Shown: one piece after another, positions 1-12,200 of the stretch
Numbering within the stretch: the stretch's first letter is position 1
Layout: every line of letters begins with the position of its first letter
NCBI GenBank assembly: GCA_039621445.1
Contig: CP154957.1
Location: 36,358,696 to 36,422,695 of the forward strand
From: Euglena gracilis
Taxonomy: Eukaryota > Euglenida > Euglenophyceae > Euglenales
Reading direction: 5' to 3'
Length of the DNA: 64,000 nt
Translations under genes and position numbers: made by a program
The notes under the pieces: generated by a model
The model's database searches: none
Told to the model about the DNA's origin: nothing
The model's input: the letters and a program-made list of their open reading frames with translations, nothing else

Positions 1-261
1 CTGCAGCGCCTGTGGGGCCCGGACAGGGGGGGATAGAGACGGACGTGCACCGAAGGAAAGGTGCCCACAGGGGTGGTTTGGAGGCGCCCCAGGTGTGTTG
101 GGGAGTTGTGTGTGTTGTGTGTTGGTGTGTTGACGGGTTGGTGTGGTGATATCTTCTGGGGTTAAGCAGGGGTCGTTGGAGGCGCAAACCCTCGACGTTT
201 TGTGATTTTCCGATGCTTCTTGAATGGATACGTGATATTGCACACACACATTCTCTCTCTG

Positions 262-637
262 GGGATGCCCACCCCGCAGTGCCGGCACTGCGTGGCACTG
301 CGTGGCACCGCGTGGCACTGTGGGCCGTTTAACCCGTATGCAAGCACCTTCAATGATGTAGCGCTATGTAGGCATTTTTATGGTCATTGTTCGACATTTC
401 TAGCCAGATGTGGTCAAATTGGCCCAAAAAGGCAAAGAGTTGCACAAAACAACCAGAATTGCCCTTGATGGTCCGAAAATTCCAATGATGCAAAAACTTG
501 GTTTAACGGCCCGCAGTGCCACGCAGTGCACGCAGTGTCACGCAGTGCCACGCAGTGCCCACGCAGTGCCACACGCAGTGCCACACGCAGTGCCACGCAG
601 TGCCACGCAGTGCCGGCACTGCGGGGTGGGCATCCCC
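262..637. repeat. Foldback (inverted-repeat) element rich in GCAGTGCC
   Basis: The left arm begins GGGGATGCCCACCCCGCAG and the right arm ends with its reverse complement, CTGCGGGGTGGGCATCCCC. Between the ends, both arms are built from a GCAGTGCCAC-type short repeat in opposite orientations (about 262-335 and 500-637), and both inner edges contain GGGCCGTTTAA or its complement. The spacer of about 160 bp looks unique. This resembles a MITE or foldback element. I did not find a convincing target-site duplication. Confidence 0.7.
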
Positions 638-779
638 TCTCACACACAAACTCAGTTTGGCCAACATATTGGGCTGAACTGGATCATCAAGCTACGCTAG
701 GGACGTCATGAGGGAAAGCAAATGCAGTAGAAAGAGCCATTGAGACATATGAGAATCCTCACATCCAAAAACATAAAAC

Positions 780-1200
780 TACCCCCCCCCCCCCGATGTC
801 CAATGACCGGTAACCTCTGTCCTCTGACCGGGGGGGGGGGGTGGTCGTTGGACATAGGGTAGTGACCAAAAAGGTGTCCTCTGACCGGGGGGGGTGGTCG
901 TTGGACATGGGGTCAAAAGAAAGTTGGTGGGCACCCGGGTCCCTACCCACCCAAAAATGCCCAAATTTTCCCTTCTGGCGCTTCGCGCCGAAAATTTTGG
1001 GCAATTTTGACAAATTTTTGTCCAAAAAAGTGTCAAAAATGGCATTTTGGCCAAATTTTTGGCCAAATTTTGGGCAAAATTTTTCGTCCCGGCGTGAAGC
1101 GCCGGGACCAAAAATTTGGTCAAACCTCCGAAAAGGTGTCCTCTGACCAGGGGGGGGGGTCATTGGACATAGGGGGGTCGTTGGACATAGGGGGGGGAGT
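780..1200. repeat. Dispersed repeat family A, copy 1
   Basis: A G/C-run-rich repeat containing several copies of a TCTGACCGGGGG...GTCGTTGGACATAGG unit. An AT-rich part follows with a hairpin (GGCGCTTCGCGCC at 977-989) between runs of AAAATTTTGGGCAA. The same order of elements recurs at about 21165-21520. It lies about 90 bp downstream, in transcription sense, of the exon ending at 1292. Confidence 0.7.
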
Positions 1201-1291
1201 AAAAGAAATTCATGCTGCACAGTCGTTCAGGCCCCTGATAAACCATTTGAGATACACGCATGCACCATGCATAACCAAAGCGAGGGCCCAC

Positions 1292-1498
1292 CTGCCTGAC
1301 AGGCCCGAAAATGAGGGCGACGGTGGCGGCACTGGAGAGCGCCCGGAGCAGCTGAGACCAGCCGGCGGGGGCGCAGCGGGGGGCGGGCCCCGCCCCCAGG
1401 CCGAGGGTGGCCCCGCCGCGGCCGGTGGAGAACAGCAGCGCCAGGAGGGCGACCGCCATGAGGCAGTGCTGGACCACCACCGCCCACAGCGGCGAGCC
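1292..1498 (-). CDS. Exon: two transmembrane helices of the unrecognised membrane protein
   Basis: It opens after a C-rich tract ending in CAG and closes at a CAG|GTGGGC donor. The exon is 207 bp and phase 0 at both ends, giving 69 residues from GSPLWAVVVQHCL to LIFGPVRQ. Third codon positions are almost all G or C. It holds two hydrophobic helices separated by a Gly/Ala/Pro loop. This is the last exon of this gene visible in the window. Confidence 0.65.
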
Positions 1499-4234
1499 CT
1501 GGGGGGGTGGGGGAGGCGGAGGGACGGTCCTTTCCTGGCTTCGGCCCAAACCTGGGACCACGTCAGGGCCGCGGAGGGGGGGGGGTCCAGCCGGGAAAAA
1601 CAGCCGCTGGCTGGGACGCGCCCCCTCTGGGGATGGGGTCCAGGAGGGGAGTACACCCGATCCAGGGCTGGACCCAGGCAGCCAGGGCGCACGCTCCTCA
1701 TCCAAGGCCTCGGACCCCCCTGGTCCAGGATGGGGGGGGAGGGGGGACACCCCACACCGATCCGGGCGACCAATTTTCAGCCCGGCACAAAGAGCTGGGC
1801 CATATTTTTTGACCCCCTCCTCCAAAACGGCCAAAAATGCCATTTTGGGGGTGCCCCCCCCCCCCGGGTCAGTCTGGACCCCCCTGGCCGGGGGGGGTGC
1901 GGGCCCCCCCCCCCCCCAAGGAGGGGGTGGGGGGTGGGGAGGAGACCCTCCACCCAAATCCTGTGCGCCCCTAATATCGAACCCTGCCCCATCCCCTTTG
2001 TTCCAGAGAGGGGCAGAAGGAGGAGGATTCAATGACCTTTGACAGGGCCTCTGGGGAGAGTCCGCCAGGGCGAAGGGAGTACCTGCGGAGGAGGGAGGGC
2101 AGGCCCGGAGACCCGGCCGTTGTGGGACAGCGAGGTGCAGGACGACGCCACCTCCCAGGCATTGAAGCACGCGCAGGCCTCGGCGACGCACCGCCGACAC
2201 GCATAGACGTGGGGGTGACGACGGAGTTGCTTTGGACTCACCCAAATTAGGCATCTCTTGAGACCCCAGGCACGAAGCGCCGGAATTTTTTTTTGGAAAA
2301 TGCATTCAGATGCCCGCTGGGGGTCCCCTGGGCTGGGGGTGGGGGGTGGATCCGGCCTTGGACCCACCGACCCCTCCCCCCTTCCCCAAGAGGGTTCCGA
2401 GTCAAAAAGAAGCCAAACCCGAGTGACAGCGCTGTCTGCTGGACCACAAAAGCTGGGGGGGGGGTAAATTGACGGACCCTAAGTTCAGCCGACGCCTGGG
2501 CTGAGGGACCGAACGTCCGAGGACCGGAAAGAATGGACGTTGGAGGTGTTGGCGGCGGGTCGGCGCCATTCAGAGGGTTCAAAGCAGGGGCGCCGACCCG
2601 GGGGGAGACCACCTTCGGGGTGGCGGTGTCCAGCAGCGGGGAGGTGTAGCTCGGCACGGCCAGTTTGGGCATCAGAAGCACCACCGCTGGAGGGATGGGG
2701 GGGAGAGGGCCGGCTGGCGGATGCAACTCACAGACACAGGGGAAAAGATGCGCTGCAATAGCTGTGTTACAAACAAGAATGTGCAAAGATCGTCAGAACT
2801 TAAACCCCCCCCAAAAAAACGCACAACGGAAGACAACTTTCCTGGCACAGTTCGGACAACAAATGAAACAGCGAACAAAAGAGTGTGAACTTCAAAAAAA
2901 CGCACAGTGGGGCTTCTTCCCTCTCCCTTCCCTCGTCCCTTCCCTGGGTGCTAGCTCTTCAAAAAGGAAATCACCCCAACACGTCCTTGCCTAATGTCAC
3001 AACTAGTTTGAAAATTTTGTTTTTCAGGGGATCATTCATTAGGAACCTGCCGATCTGCATGCAGAAGAAAAATGATGGCCCGCAACAGATGGCGATGGGC
3101 ACTCGCTTCAGGGGGCACACCTTGATAGAGAAAATCCACCCAACCCAGAGAGAGGAAGGCAATGAGGGCACACTGTCCCCTGTGTGTCCAGGAAATGCAA
3201 TGCCACAAACCTATTCTTTTTTAAACAAAATCCAACCCTCCTTCAACCCAAAAGGCATGGCTTTTTTGGGAAACATAAATGCAACCAAAAACAGAGAGTT
3301 TGTGGCATTTGGCCCATATCTCTTCATAACCACATATGCATATGCAAAGTGAATAAAGGTTGCCCCTCGTTTGCTGAACAAAGAAATGCCCATCGTTTGC
3401 TCCGTGGCCGACTTCCTTTGAGGGCCGCAAACCAGGGAAGAGTGTGGGCGTTGAGGGGGCCCAGAGGCTCCTTCCCGCTGGCCACCAGCAGCATGCCGTG
3501 CGCCAGGTGGGACCACCCCATGAAGACCCGGGCGATGTTGAGGACGAAGAACCAGTTTTGGGCGGCAGGCGCCCCTGGCCTCGGAGGCAGGGCAGGGGGG
3601 CCAGAGCGGTGTGAGAAAGCCTTGAGGGGGGGGTGGTCGGCCCACACCACCCTGGCTGTTTGGCCGATTCCCGTACTGCCCTGGGGGGGGGGGCGGGGCG
3701 GCCTGGAGGAGTCCCGGCGAAGACGAAGTAGTGGGAGTCGTCCTCGAACAGCAGCCCACCGTCCGCCGCCCGCCGGAAGCCGAGGAGGAGGGATTGGGTG
3801 ATGGCGGCAGAGGCCGGCGAGGGAGGGAAGGAGTGGGGGGGGGGGACGATGCGATGTGCTGAGGGGTGTGCCTGGGGTGACCCTGTTGGCCGCTGGAGAT
3901 GGAGGTCTGTGTTGGAGGGGATTGAGTTGTTCAGAGGCAACGTCGGTGGTCGGTGCTCCCTGGAATTGACTCGCTGAAAATAATTTTTTTCGCCAAGAAA
4001 AAACAAAAGTCCCGTTTGGGTAGATCTCGCCGACCTCACCACAAAGACCGGGTCGAAGAGGCCCGGGGCACTGAGAACGTCTTCCTCCCCCACCCCACCC
4101 ACCCCAAAACCACTCCCTGAGCGCACTTGCATGTCTGGGGGCTGCCCACCATAGCCCAGGTCTCCTCCAGTGGTCCCATTTGTCAGGCCCTGGGTCACAA
4201 ACAAGACCGTGGCCGACTGGCCAGGAACGGTCAC
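1292..4234 (-). CDS. Multi-exon gene for an unrecognised membrane protein (3' part outside window)
   Basis: At least six minus-strand exons read in order: 4040-4234, about 3705-3830, 3433-3574, 3121-3179, about 2500-2686, about 2083-2232 and 1292-1498. Where both borders are clear the phases join: 3433-3574 joins 3121-3179, which joins the exon starting at 2686, without breaking the frame. The product has a Gly/Ser-rich, probably extracellular region (exon 4040-4234). Hydrophobic segments follow (NWFFVLNIARVFMGW, ALIAFLSLGWVDFL), then a Pro-rich loop, a Cys-rich stretch (VYACRRCVAEACACF) and two more hydrophobic helices (HCLMAVALLALLFS, SSAATVALIFGPV). I do not recognise the family. No stop codon is reached, so the gene continues left of the window. 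It may be the same gene as the exons at 9-14.7 kb. Confidence 0.6.
2083..2232 (-). CDS. Exon: Cys-rich segment
   Basis: The frame containing HPHVYACRRCVAEACACF, followed by SLSHNGRVSGPAL, has strongly GC-biased third positions, unlike the two competing frames. It ends at a CAG|GTACTC donor in phase 0, which joins the exon starting at 1498. The C-x2-C beginning and the NGRVSGPAL part resemble a Yippee-like zinc-binding fold, but the spacing is off and only one Cys pair fits. I treat it as an uncharacterised Cys-rich loop. The acceptor near 2232 is weak. Confidence 0.4.
2500..2686 (-). CDS. Exon: short hydrophobic start and Pro-rich loop
   Basis: A clear acceptor (CATCCCTCCAG) begins the exon at 2686, and the phase completes the codon left by the exon ending at 3121. 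It encodes AVVLLMPKLAVPSYTSPLL, then a Pro/Ala/Thr-rich stretch ending near TFGPSAQ. The donor is unclear; it could use GC or a GT slightly downstream. Confidence 0.5.
3121..3179 (-). CDS. Exon: transmembrane segment
   Basis: A 59-bp exon between ACACACAG (acceptor, first base 3179) and CAAG|GTGTGC (donor). It reads GQCALIAFLSLGWVDFLYQ in the frame set by the preceding exon (…NAHTLPW). The phase agreement at both ends supports it. Confidence 0.6.
3433..3574 (-). CDS. Exon: transmembrane segment with NWFFVLNIARVF
   Basis: The acceptor GAGGCCAG starts the exon at 3574, and the donor CCCTG|GTTTGC ends it at 3433. The frame APAAQNWFFVLNIARVFMGW continues to NAHTLPW. It has one long hydrophobic stretch and strong GC3. 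Confidence 0.6.
3649..3688. repeat. Short dispersed repeat also at 26237-26275
   Basis: About 40 bp (ACCCTGGCTGTTTGGCCGAT, then TCC, one variable base, and GTACTGCCCTGGGGG) shared with 26237-26275 in the same orientation, preceded in both by a C-rich tract. It lies in an intron of the membrane-protein gene here and in the 5' region of the LicD-type gene there. Confidence 0.6.
3705..3830 (-). CDS. Probable exon: acidic soluble segment
   Basis: The frame QSLLLGFRRAADGGLLFEDD then SHYFVFAG is GC3-rich and coherent, between the exons at 4040-4234 and 3433-3574. The splice borders are not clear: there is no good AG after the polypyrimidine tract and no obvious GT at the 3' side. The limits are approximate. 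Confidence 0.4.
4040..4234 (-). CDS. Exon: Gly/Ser-rich, likely extracellular segment
   Basis: Very clear borders: polypyrimidine tract and TTTCCAG acceptor (first base 4234), and GTCTTTGTG|GTGAGG donor (last base 4040). It is 195 bp, phase 0 at both ends, 65 residues from VTVPGQSATVLFVTQG to SAPGLFDPVFV. NGTT is a possible N-glycosylation site. Confidence 0.65.
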
Positions 4235-4299
4235 CTGGAAACGAAACAGTGCCACGGAAGTGACTGAGCAGCCAAGGCATTGGCCAAACGGGGGGGGGG

Positions 4300-7200
4300 G
4301 GTTCCAGACCCCCCTGGGAACTGCCAAAACATTCCAGCGCTTCTTGCCGGGGAAGATGAAATTTTTGGTGTATGCTTTTCCAATATTTTCAAAAAAATGT
4401 GGGAAAACGCGATTTGTGGGCCTTTTTCAAGGTCTTTTTTTTGCACAGGGAGGGGAGGATCCGACCCCCTCCCTTCGGGGAGTCCATACCACCCCTCCTC
4501 CCCACTCACTTAACACCCTGACCACATTCCATATATTATTCCTTCGCCATATGTTACTTCATGCCGAATACGTCATGCCCTCCACGAAGCTGTCATCCGA
4601 AAATCATCTAGCACAAGACCCCAGTGGCTACTTCTGTGGAATGCATATTTGTGGACGTTCCCACATCACAATTTGGTGACACCAATGGGGGGGGGGGGGT
4701 GACTGCCATCCCTCATCCTGGTGCGAGGTCACTTCATGCACAGCGGGAGGGAAATGGCTGACCTACTCCTAACAAAAGGTCATTTTCAAGCCAATGGGGT
4801 CAGCTTTGGAACCAGATCAGCACGTTCTGAAATTGACTAGTCAAGAATCAAAAGAAAACCATGCAAACTTGCATGTGCACATGCTGATTTCATTATTTCA
4901 AAAAGCTTCATCATGCAATAATTGCAAATTAATGAAGAAAAAAAACTTCAAAGCTTCGGATTATGTAACTTATGGAACACCGTGTCCCGTGTCCCGTGCC
5001 CCTGCCTCTGCCAGATATTTTCTTTCATTCCCCATTGCCATCGAGGTCTTTTGAATAAAAAGCTTCTTTTGACTCTGACCCACTGAAAAGAGAAGGTTTT
5101 ATGAAAAATATTTTGCAATAATGGAGGGACTGTTTCCATTGCTGTGTGGCATAACTATGGCCACATGTGTTTACGTCTCAAATCCTTTTTGTAAGGTGAC
5201 GGAACCCCCCAAAACAGACCCCAAGTTCTCCTTTTTTGGGTGGGTTCCTGAGATTGTTGAAATTCTCAAAGGAGGAGCCCTATTTGAGGGGGGTCTATTT
5301 TCCAGATCTTTGCTGAAAATTCCCGGCCGAAGTTCTCGAGGGGGGTTACAAAAATAGGTTCAAAGGCAAGAGTTTTCAGTTAGCAAAAATTATTTCAAAA
5401 AAATGCCATTTTTAACATCAAGAAAAAATAAAATAGATCACGCATTTTTGGGAAACTGGCACATTCTATTTTGGTCCCCCCCCCAAATCCCAAGGGTGTC
5501 TATTTCTTTCGGGGCTCTTTTGAAATATTTGTTGAAAATTGTCAGGGTCGCACTTCCTTCTGGGGTTAAAAAGCCCCACAAATCAGCCTATAATGACCCA
5601 TTCGGCAGGCTGGCCATAGAGGCCGCCAAATGGTCTGCAGAGAGTCAGGGGTTTGGTCAGGAACTTTATTGGATGGTGAGTCATTTTCGAGATCTTTTTC
5701 AAAACAAACGATTCTTAAACCCAAACATTCCTGCCGAAAGGCAGAGTCCTTGATCCTGCCCATTAAACACCCCTTGTCGGCTGAATAACCCTGGGAGCAT
5801 TTCATAAAATTTGGAATCTAATTTATTTTCAGAAATGGTGCTGGTTCACACAATAATGTGGAGTTATCATTTCCTACATGACTTGTCACTTATTGCCAAA
5901 CCTGCCTTTGTCCCCCATAGCTTACCCCCTAAGAAAAGAGCTCCAATCCAAAGTCTCAATGGTCCACCTAATTAGACACACGGTTCCCTGATGTTGGGAC
6001 TTTCAAAAATCACACAGCCTCATATGTAAGGGTTTTGTTCCAAACCAGATGGACTTCCCATCATGTGAAATGATTCTAATTCATAATTTGAGAATAAATC
6101 TGACCAACATCGGCGAAGTTGTTCGCCTCAGGTCAGGTGTTTTTTTTTTTTTTTTTATAGTCTTGATCCTCATTCTGCCTCGAAATTCCACAGGTGTCTT
6201 ATATTGATTCTTCCACAGGGTCTTTTAGATATGGGGGTGCCTTATGTATTTTAGACCTCGATTCCAAATCTTCAAAGGTGTGACGTTGGGGTAGGTAAAT
6301 CTGCCTGAGGCTCTGGATAATGTCATCCTCAAACCATTCTCAGAGGATACAAATAAATGAATTCTAAAAGTTCAGTAAAATTCTCACAGATCAAAGAAAC
6401 TGAAATTACAATAATTCTCCTCGTCACATCCAGCACACAACACACCAACTGGCTTGGGGACACAAAGCTCCCCGCCAGCAAAGCTCCCTGAACGGTAAGC
6501 TGCAAGCCAGCGACAATGACCAATAACGTTGTCTCTTCACCCCACACAAAGCACTTGGGAGTTGTTGGAGGCAGGCTCTGCATCGGCCCTGGCCGAAAGG
6601 GTCGAGCAAATGTGACATACTGACACAGAGGATTATTCAGACCCGGCACGGCTCGGCACGGCTCCCCAAATAAGGCACGGGTCTTTGGGGGAGGGGCTGT
6701 TGGAAAACTCTGGGGTTTTTGGACTTTTGGAGGGGGGTTATTTTTGGATTTTTCTTCACCAATCCAATCCCCCCAAAAAAACATTTCTCAAGTCCCCAAA
6801 CACATGCAAAATTTCCTTGATTGATTCATATTGGGACTTGCATATGACTTGAAATATATCTTGTGTCCAAATTTGGGAATGTCCTATATATCAGGTGAAA
6901 AATTTTCGCTGTTAGAGGGGTCATAAATTTTGGGGGGTGCTTGAAAATGCAGGGCCATATTTTTGGATTTTTGATCGGTCAGCCCAAAGGAAGTCTTATT
7001 TTGGGGTTCTTATTTTGCCCATTAAAGGGGTGGCCACAAGAGGTGGGGAGGCAAGGAGCCACTCAGGGATTTCCTAACCCTCCCCTCAGGGGCAACCCAC
7101 TCGGCCGATTCTCAGGGGGGGGGGGGCAGAACTGCTTCATAAAAAAAGTACCATACTACTCCATGTTTCCGCTCACCCATAAGCTGTCATCAAACCTCTC

Positions 7201-8820
7201 ATTTTGGCTGTTATATAATGTTAACTATTAATACAACTGTTAACATAATTTGACCTACGGGTGCATTTGTACGGTCACAATTGTGTGTACCTTTATTCAT
7301 CTGTATTCGCAGCACCATATCGTATCAGCATATTTCAGATCACATCCATTGCATCCGAAATGGGCAGGAAAACACAAAAGCGGTTGTTTTCAGGGCTGCT
7401 TTCCCAACAGTGCCTGGCTGCAAGGAGAAACAGCCAATACAGCGCCCCAGCCACTGGCATCATTGTCACATGATGGCCATACTTGTTGGAAGGAAGCCAT
7501 TTTCTGCGGAGACCTAGACCCAAGCAGTTCCCTCTCATATTTGCGTTCAAGTAAGGCTCTGCCTTCACTCTTTTTTTGGACTTTTTTCTCGACCTGCCAG
7601 GGTCCCAAATGCGGGGGTCAAATATTCACAGTTGCGCAACTGCATTTTGTCGTTTACTATTTCCGCATTGCATACACACATGAATTTGTGGGATGCATTT
7701 GTGGGCACCCTTGACATCCTACACAACGTAGAACCGTGGCGCCTGGTGGGAAACTCGTTTGCATCACAGGAAAAAAAATCAAAAGCACATTTATGCCTGA
7801 GCTCTTGCCAAACCAACTAATAATCCACCTGGCCTTTAAAAAAAAGCGTTGTCATTATCTTGAAAAATGAGTATTTCTATTTCAAATTGAATGCAAAATT
7901 CTATTTTCAAACTTAAGCAAATTCCTAATGTGAGAAATGCCTAATTTGGTGTTCAAATTCCTAAATTTGGGTTACAAATGCATGACTTGTGAGGAAAATA
8001 CATTACAAATTCCCAATTTGCTTTCAATTTTTTTTGTTTTGGTTGGCATATCAGTCAATTTTAGCACTTTGGGTGGCAACAGGGCAGCCTGGATCATGGC
8101 CATGGCAATTGCTGGGCCACGCGGACACTTTTTTTTTTGGGCAAAGATCCTCAACCTTGAACAAAGCGAACCAAAGTTGGCTGAAATGTTGGAACCGTTC
8201 ATAAATCCAAAATTGGTCAAAATGGCTCAAAATTCCCGAAAATGCACCTCTCACAAATGACCAATAAATGGACTTCATTTAAAAATGATGAGAGAATTGC
8301 TTGTTGAGCATTGCAATGAGATGGACACCTCATTTTCCTATGGGTCACAGCTGGCCATGATGGCCTGATGGCTGACAGATGGCGTCCCCCTCCCCGGTTG
8401 TACCCATGTTCATGAAATGAACGTGCTTTATTTTGGCAAAAAAAATAAGCATAACGCAAAACAAATCACAAAAGAACAAGAGTAAACCTATTGTAAGTGG
8501 CAAAATGAAGAAATACCAATCACACATGTCAGAGGGAGGAGAGGGGGAAACCTGACAACTTCGAAACCTTGAAATCGGAACATCACACACCAAATTTGGA
8601 AAAAACTTCTTTCAAAAAAAGCATGCCAGAAAATGGAAAACTGGAATAAAGAATCACATGTCCAGCGTCAACGTGACTTGTGAGTGGTTGATAAATCTCA
8701 CCAAATGTGAAAAATTAAAACCTTGGAAAAATCTCGTCCACAACATTTCCCACACCATTTTTCTTGTCCAAGTCCCCCTTCCATCCTCCTGTCCCTTCCA
8801 TGCACAGGAACACTGCCTTT
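4300..8820. other. No gene seen; AT-rich, low-complexity intron or intergenic DNA
   Basis: I find no GC-rich coding island with splice borders here. It holds AT-rich sequence, a T run at about 6140-6157, and a few C/G runs (for example 4691-4700 and 7117-7126). If the exons at 9-14.7 kb and 1.3-4.2 kb belong to one gene, this is a large intron. Confidence 0.5.
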
Positions 8821-8825
8821 GCCCA

Positions 8826-8943
8826 TCACATGCTCAGCACCATGAGGGCGAACCGCATCGCCGGGGCCAGGATGGTGCCAGGCACTGGCTCGGCTGCGCA
8901 CGGTCCTGACTGCCCCAGCGATCCCGAATATTGAAGCCACCAC
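8826..8943 (-). CDS. Possible small exon, frame uncertain
   Basis: An acceptor-like GCGCAG precedes a GC-rich stretch. One frame ends in TILAPAMRFALMVLSM and a stop, and could be a C-terminus. The phase left by the exon at 9079-9223 favours a different frame, so the reading is undecided. Confidence 0.25.
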
Positions 8944-9078
8944 CTGCGCATTTCCGGGGTGGGTTTCCCCTTCCCGCCCTGGGGCAGGTGTGGGCGACCC
9001 CCCAACTCGAGACACACCGCGCACGCCTGCCGCCACGTCGCTTTGCTGCCCCCACCACCGCCAATGCGCAGCCCTCAC

Positions 9079-9223
9079 CCAAAATGGGGAAGCCGTCCCG
9101 GGAGGGGTGGGCGGGGAGGTGAGGTCCGGCCAGGTCCGTCGCCGCGATGTTGATCCCGATGCAAAGGCCGATGAGGAAGATGAAGCGGAGGAACATCTTC
9201 CGGTCGGCCCAGACGAAAGGGAC
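9079..9223 (-). CDS. Exon: transmembrane segment with RKMFLRFIFLIGLCIGINIA
   Basis: A clear CTCTCCCAG acceptor (first base 9223) and a TTTTGG|GTGAGG donor (last base 9079). The frame VPFVWADRKMFLRFIFLIG continues to HPSRDGFPIL. One strongly hydrophobic helix is followed by a polar loop. Phase 0 at the start matches the end of the exon at 9631-9870. Confidence 0.7.
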
Positions 9224-12200
9224 CTGGGAGAGGAGATGACCAGAGGTTGAGAAAAGAAACGTCCACTCAATGCCCCAGGGGGGAAAAGACTAGAACCTGG
9301 GGGAACCGCCACCGACAACCCTACCCCAGCCTCTCAACCCACCAAGCGACTCATACGAAAACCTCAAAAAATATTTGGAAATCGGGAAACATAAATAAAC
9401 CAAATAAACTAACAAGTAAACAAAACAAACAGATGGGCAAACAGACACGAATCCTGAAAATTCAGCGTGGAGGGGCTTTTCCTGTCCCAGAGTGCAGATT
9501 CATGCAAATCCACCGACAACACGTGGCAGCAGCATTTGGCCACCAGAGGCCCAGTAGCCTTAAACGCAGCAAGCTTAAAACTTAAAAGCAGTCATTGTGG
9601 TGCTTTTTCTCTGTTGGGCAGAACTGCCACCCAGAGCGGAGGGGAGCAGACGTGGAAGAAGAGGGTGTTGATCTGCGCGCTCAGCAGGCTCAGCTGCGGC
9701 AGCCCGTCGTCCCGCGGCAGGCGCAGCAGGGCGAGGCACAGCACGTAGAACAGAACCCCCGCGGGCACGAAGAACGCCGCGAAATGCAGCGCCAGGCTGG
9801 ACTGGACGGACTGCAGCAGCGCCAGGTGGCGGGCGGGGTTCAGGGCCAACCCCGCCGTCGTCCGGATGACCTGCGCCAGAGTAGCAGGGGACCAGCATCA
9901 ATTTATTCAGTTATTGCGCAGCACCCTGTGTGCCATATCTCTCTGGCCTTATTATGGGTCCCCAAGCAGGGGCTTAGAGGAGCTTGCATTTGAGCAGACT
10001 TCCAAGAATCGACAGTGGGAATTCTTCAAATAATCGAAAAGGTTTGCAGGCACGTGAACTTGACCAAAGTTCAATACCCCCCGCCTTGGGCAGCAAGGGG
10101 TGGGGCCAAGTTTGCAAGTGAAGAGTTTTTGCATGTGCAAAGACTGAAAGCCATATTGGGCTGGCCAAGTTGCATGTAAGGAGGAGGGGTGTCCGGGGGG
10201 GGGATGTCATCTGGCGTGAACATTTTGAAAGTGCATTTCCTACGTTTGCCCAGATAATGATCAATTTTCAAGCACCTCCACACCCCGTTCGTTCTCTCAA
10301 GCAAAATCTTTTCTTTTTTGAGCTTGGCAGGCTGCGTGTGTTTGTGAATCTGTGTGCACATTGTTCGTCGGAGGGATTCACAGGGAGACTGAAAGCGAGT
10401 TCAATCTACCAAAAAATCACTCACCACCTATTTGCACAGCCCTAAACCCCAGTGACCCCTCCTGCAAATATGAAATCCTTCCTAGGGTCCTTGATTTGGC
10501 AACCGAATATGAACCCCCTCTGGCTTTCGAAAAGCGGACACATAAAATGACGCTGCAAAAAGTACCAAAAGCTACTTTTTGAATAGATTTATACCTCCAG
10601 CTACGAAAATGGACCCAAAATGTCACTTATGGTGAAATGCGATGAGTAATGATGTTGTTCAGTGAATGAAATTTCCATTAAACCCCCCTGGGGGTCACGA
10701 TATTTGTGAATTTATGCAATTTACTGCCCAGAGTATTCAAGATGGAAAATTTGCTCTCAGGAACAATCAAGCCCCAAATACAAATTTATTTGTGTCGAAA
10801 TCCTTCTTTGGGAAACAAAAACATAACGAAAAAAAGAAGAAAAGAAAATCGAAAAACACAAAAAAAACATGTTTGTGCCGCCAGACACTCTTGCCAACGC
10901 ATGCCGTAGAGTTGATGGATGCGCTTACGTGAAAAGGACAAATTACTCCATTGATGGGGAGTCAGGCATTTGCCTGTGGAGGGTACTTGCACCCTCCACA
11001 GGACTCCATTCCATTCCACAAGCTAATGCAGGGATCTAGCCGGGGTCCCCCCTGGCAACAAAATTTGTTCTTCGCTAGCATCGGACAACGCTTTTTTGTT
11101 TTTTTTTGTATGTTTTTGCAGATTCTCCTAAAAACACCAATTTGGGGTTTTTTTTAAGGCTCAAAGAAATGTTTGCCAAATTATTCCTCTGGGGGACCAA
11201 CCGACCCCTCCCCCCCCCCCCGAGGAGATCTGGTCCAACCCTGCTCCCTCCGCATTTAATACTCTGTCCAACCCTTTTGCTGCCCCCCCCTTTTTTACCT
11301 TTTTCCCCAACCTGCTGGCAGACCCCCCCCCCCCCGCGAGTCTTTGAGAGTCCCCTCAATCCCTGAGTTTCCCTGGCAAGAAAAAGGGGATCAAGCACCT
11401 TCCATTGGGCAGCTCCTTAAACCCCCGATTGGCCTTGCTTTCTCCATCTCAGACCATGAAATTAGGGTGGCCACCTGTACAAACCCAATGACCTTGGAAC
11501 CCCGAAGCTGGAATCCCGAAAATAAAGTGAAATTCCCGGGGGAGGGTTCCACCTGGCCCTGCAGAGCAGGCACCTATGGTCACTTCCCATTTTGCTGCCA
11601 TAGCCGGCCCTAGTCGGCAAATAATCAGCCATAGGTGGGGGCATACTTGCAGTTGTGCGCCGCGGCGCTCGTGCCGCGGTGCAAAAAAAAAAGTCGCGGC
11701 GCAAATAAATCTTTTTGCCGTGGCTGTCACGGCACAGGCAGAAATTATTGCCGAGGTTTTGGCTTCTTTTTCAGCACTTTGCCGACTTTTGGCACTTCTT
11801 TGCTGCTTTGGAACTGTTTTTGGTCACTTTTTTGTTGCTTTTAACTGTTTTGACCACTCGAGGCTGCTTTTGCCCCCTTTTTTTGGTCACGCCTGTGAAC
11901 TTTTGTCCACTTGAGGCTCCTTCTGCTGCTTTTTGGCCACTTTTGCCCACTTGAGGTTGCTTCTGCTGATTTTTTTGGTGACTTTTGGTCATTTTGGACT
12001 GCTCTTTGGTCACATCCTTCTGTTGAGTTGCTCCCTTAAACCAAAAACAGGCTTTAATGGGCCAAAAGTTGCACAAAATGGGCAAATTTTGGAAAGGATG
12101 GGTAATGATGGCAATAATGGCCAAAAAAAATGAAAAGCCAGGGAAGACCTTGTCCACCATTGCCCATGGGCATAATCAGCCGAGAAAATGCAAAATCGGC

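Noticed and set aside
1007-2042. Long plus-strand Gly/Pro-rich open frames
   Set aside because: They are antisense shadows of GC-rich minus-strand exons and G-run repeats.
2083-2232. Yippee/Mis18-like zinc-binding domain (VYACRRC … NGRVSGPAL)
   Set aside because: Only one Cys pair fits and there is an insertion before the Gly-rich part. The exon is in phase with membrane-protein exons, so a Cys-rich loop is simpler.
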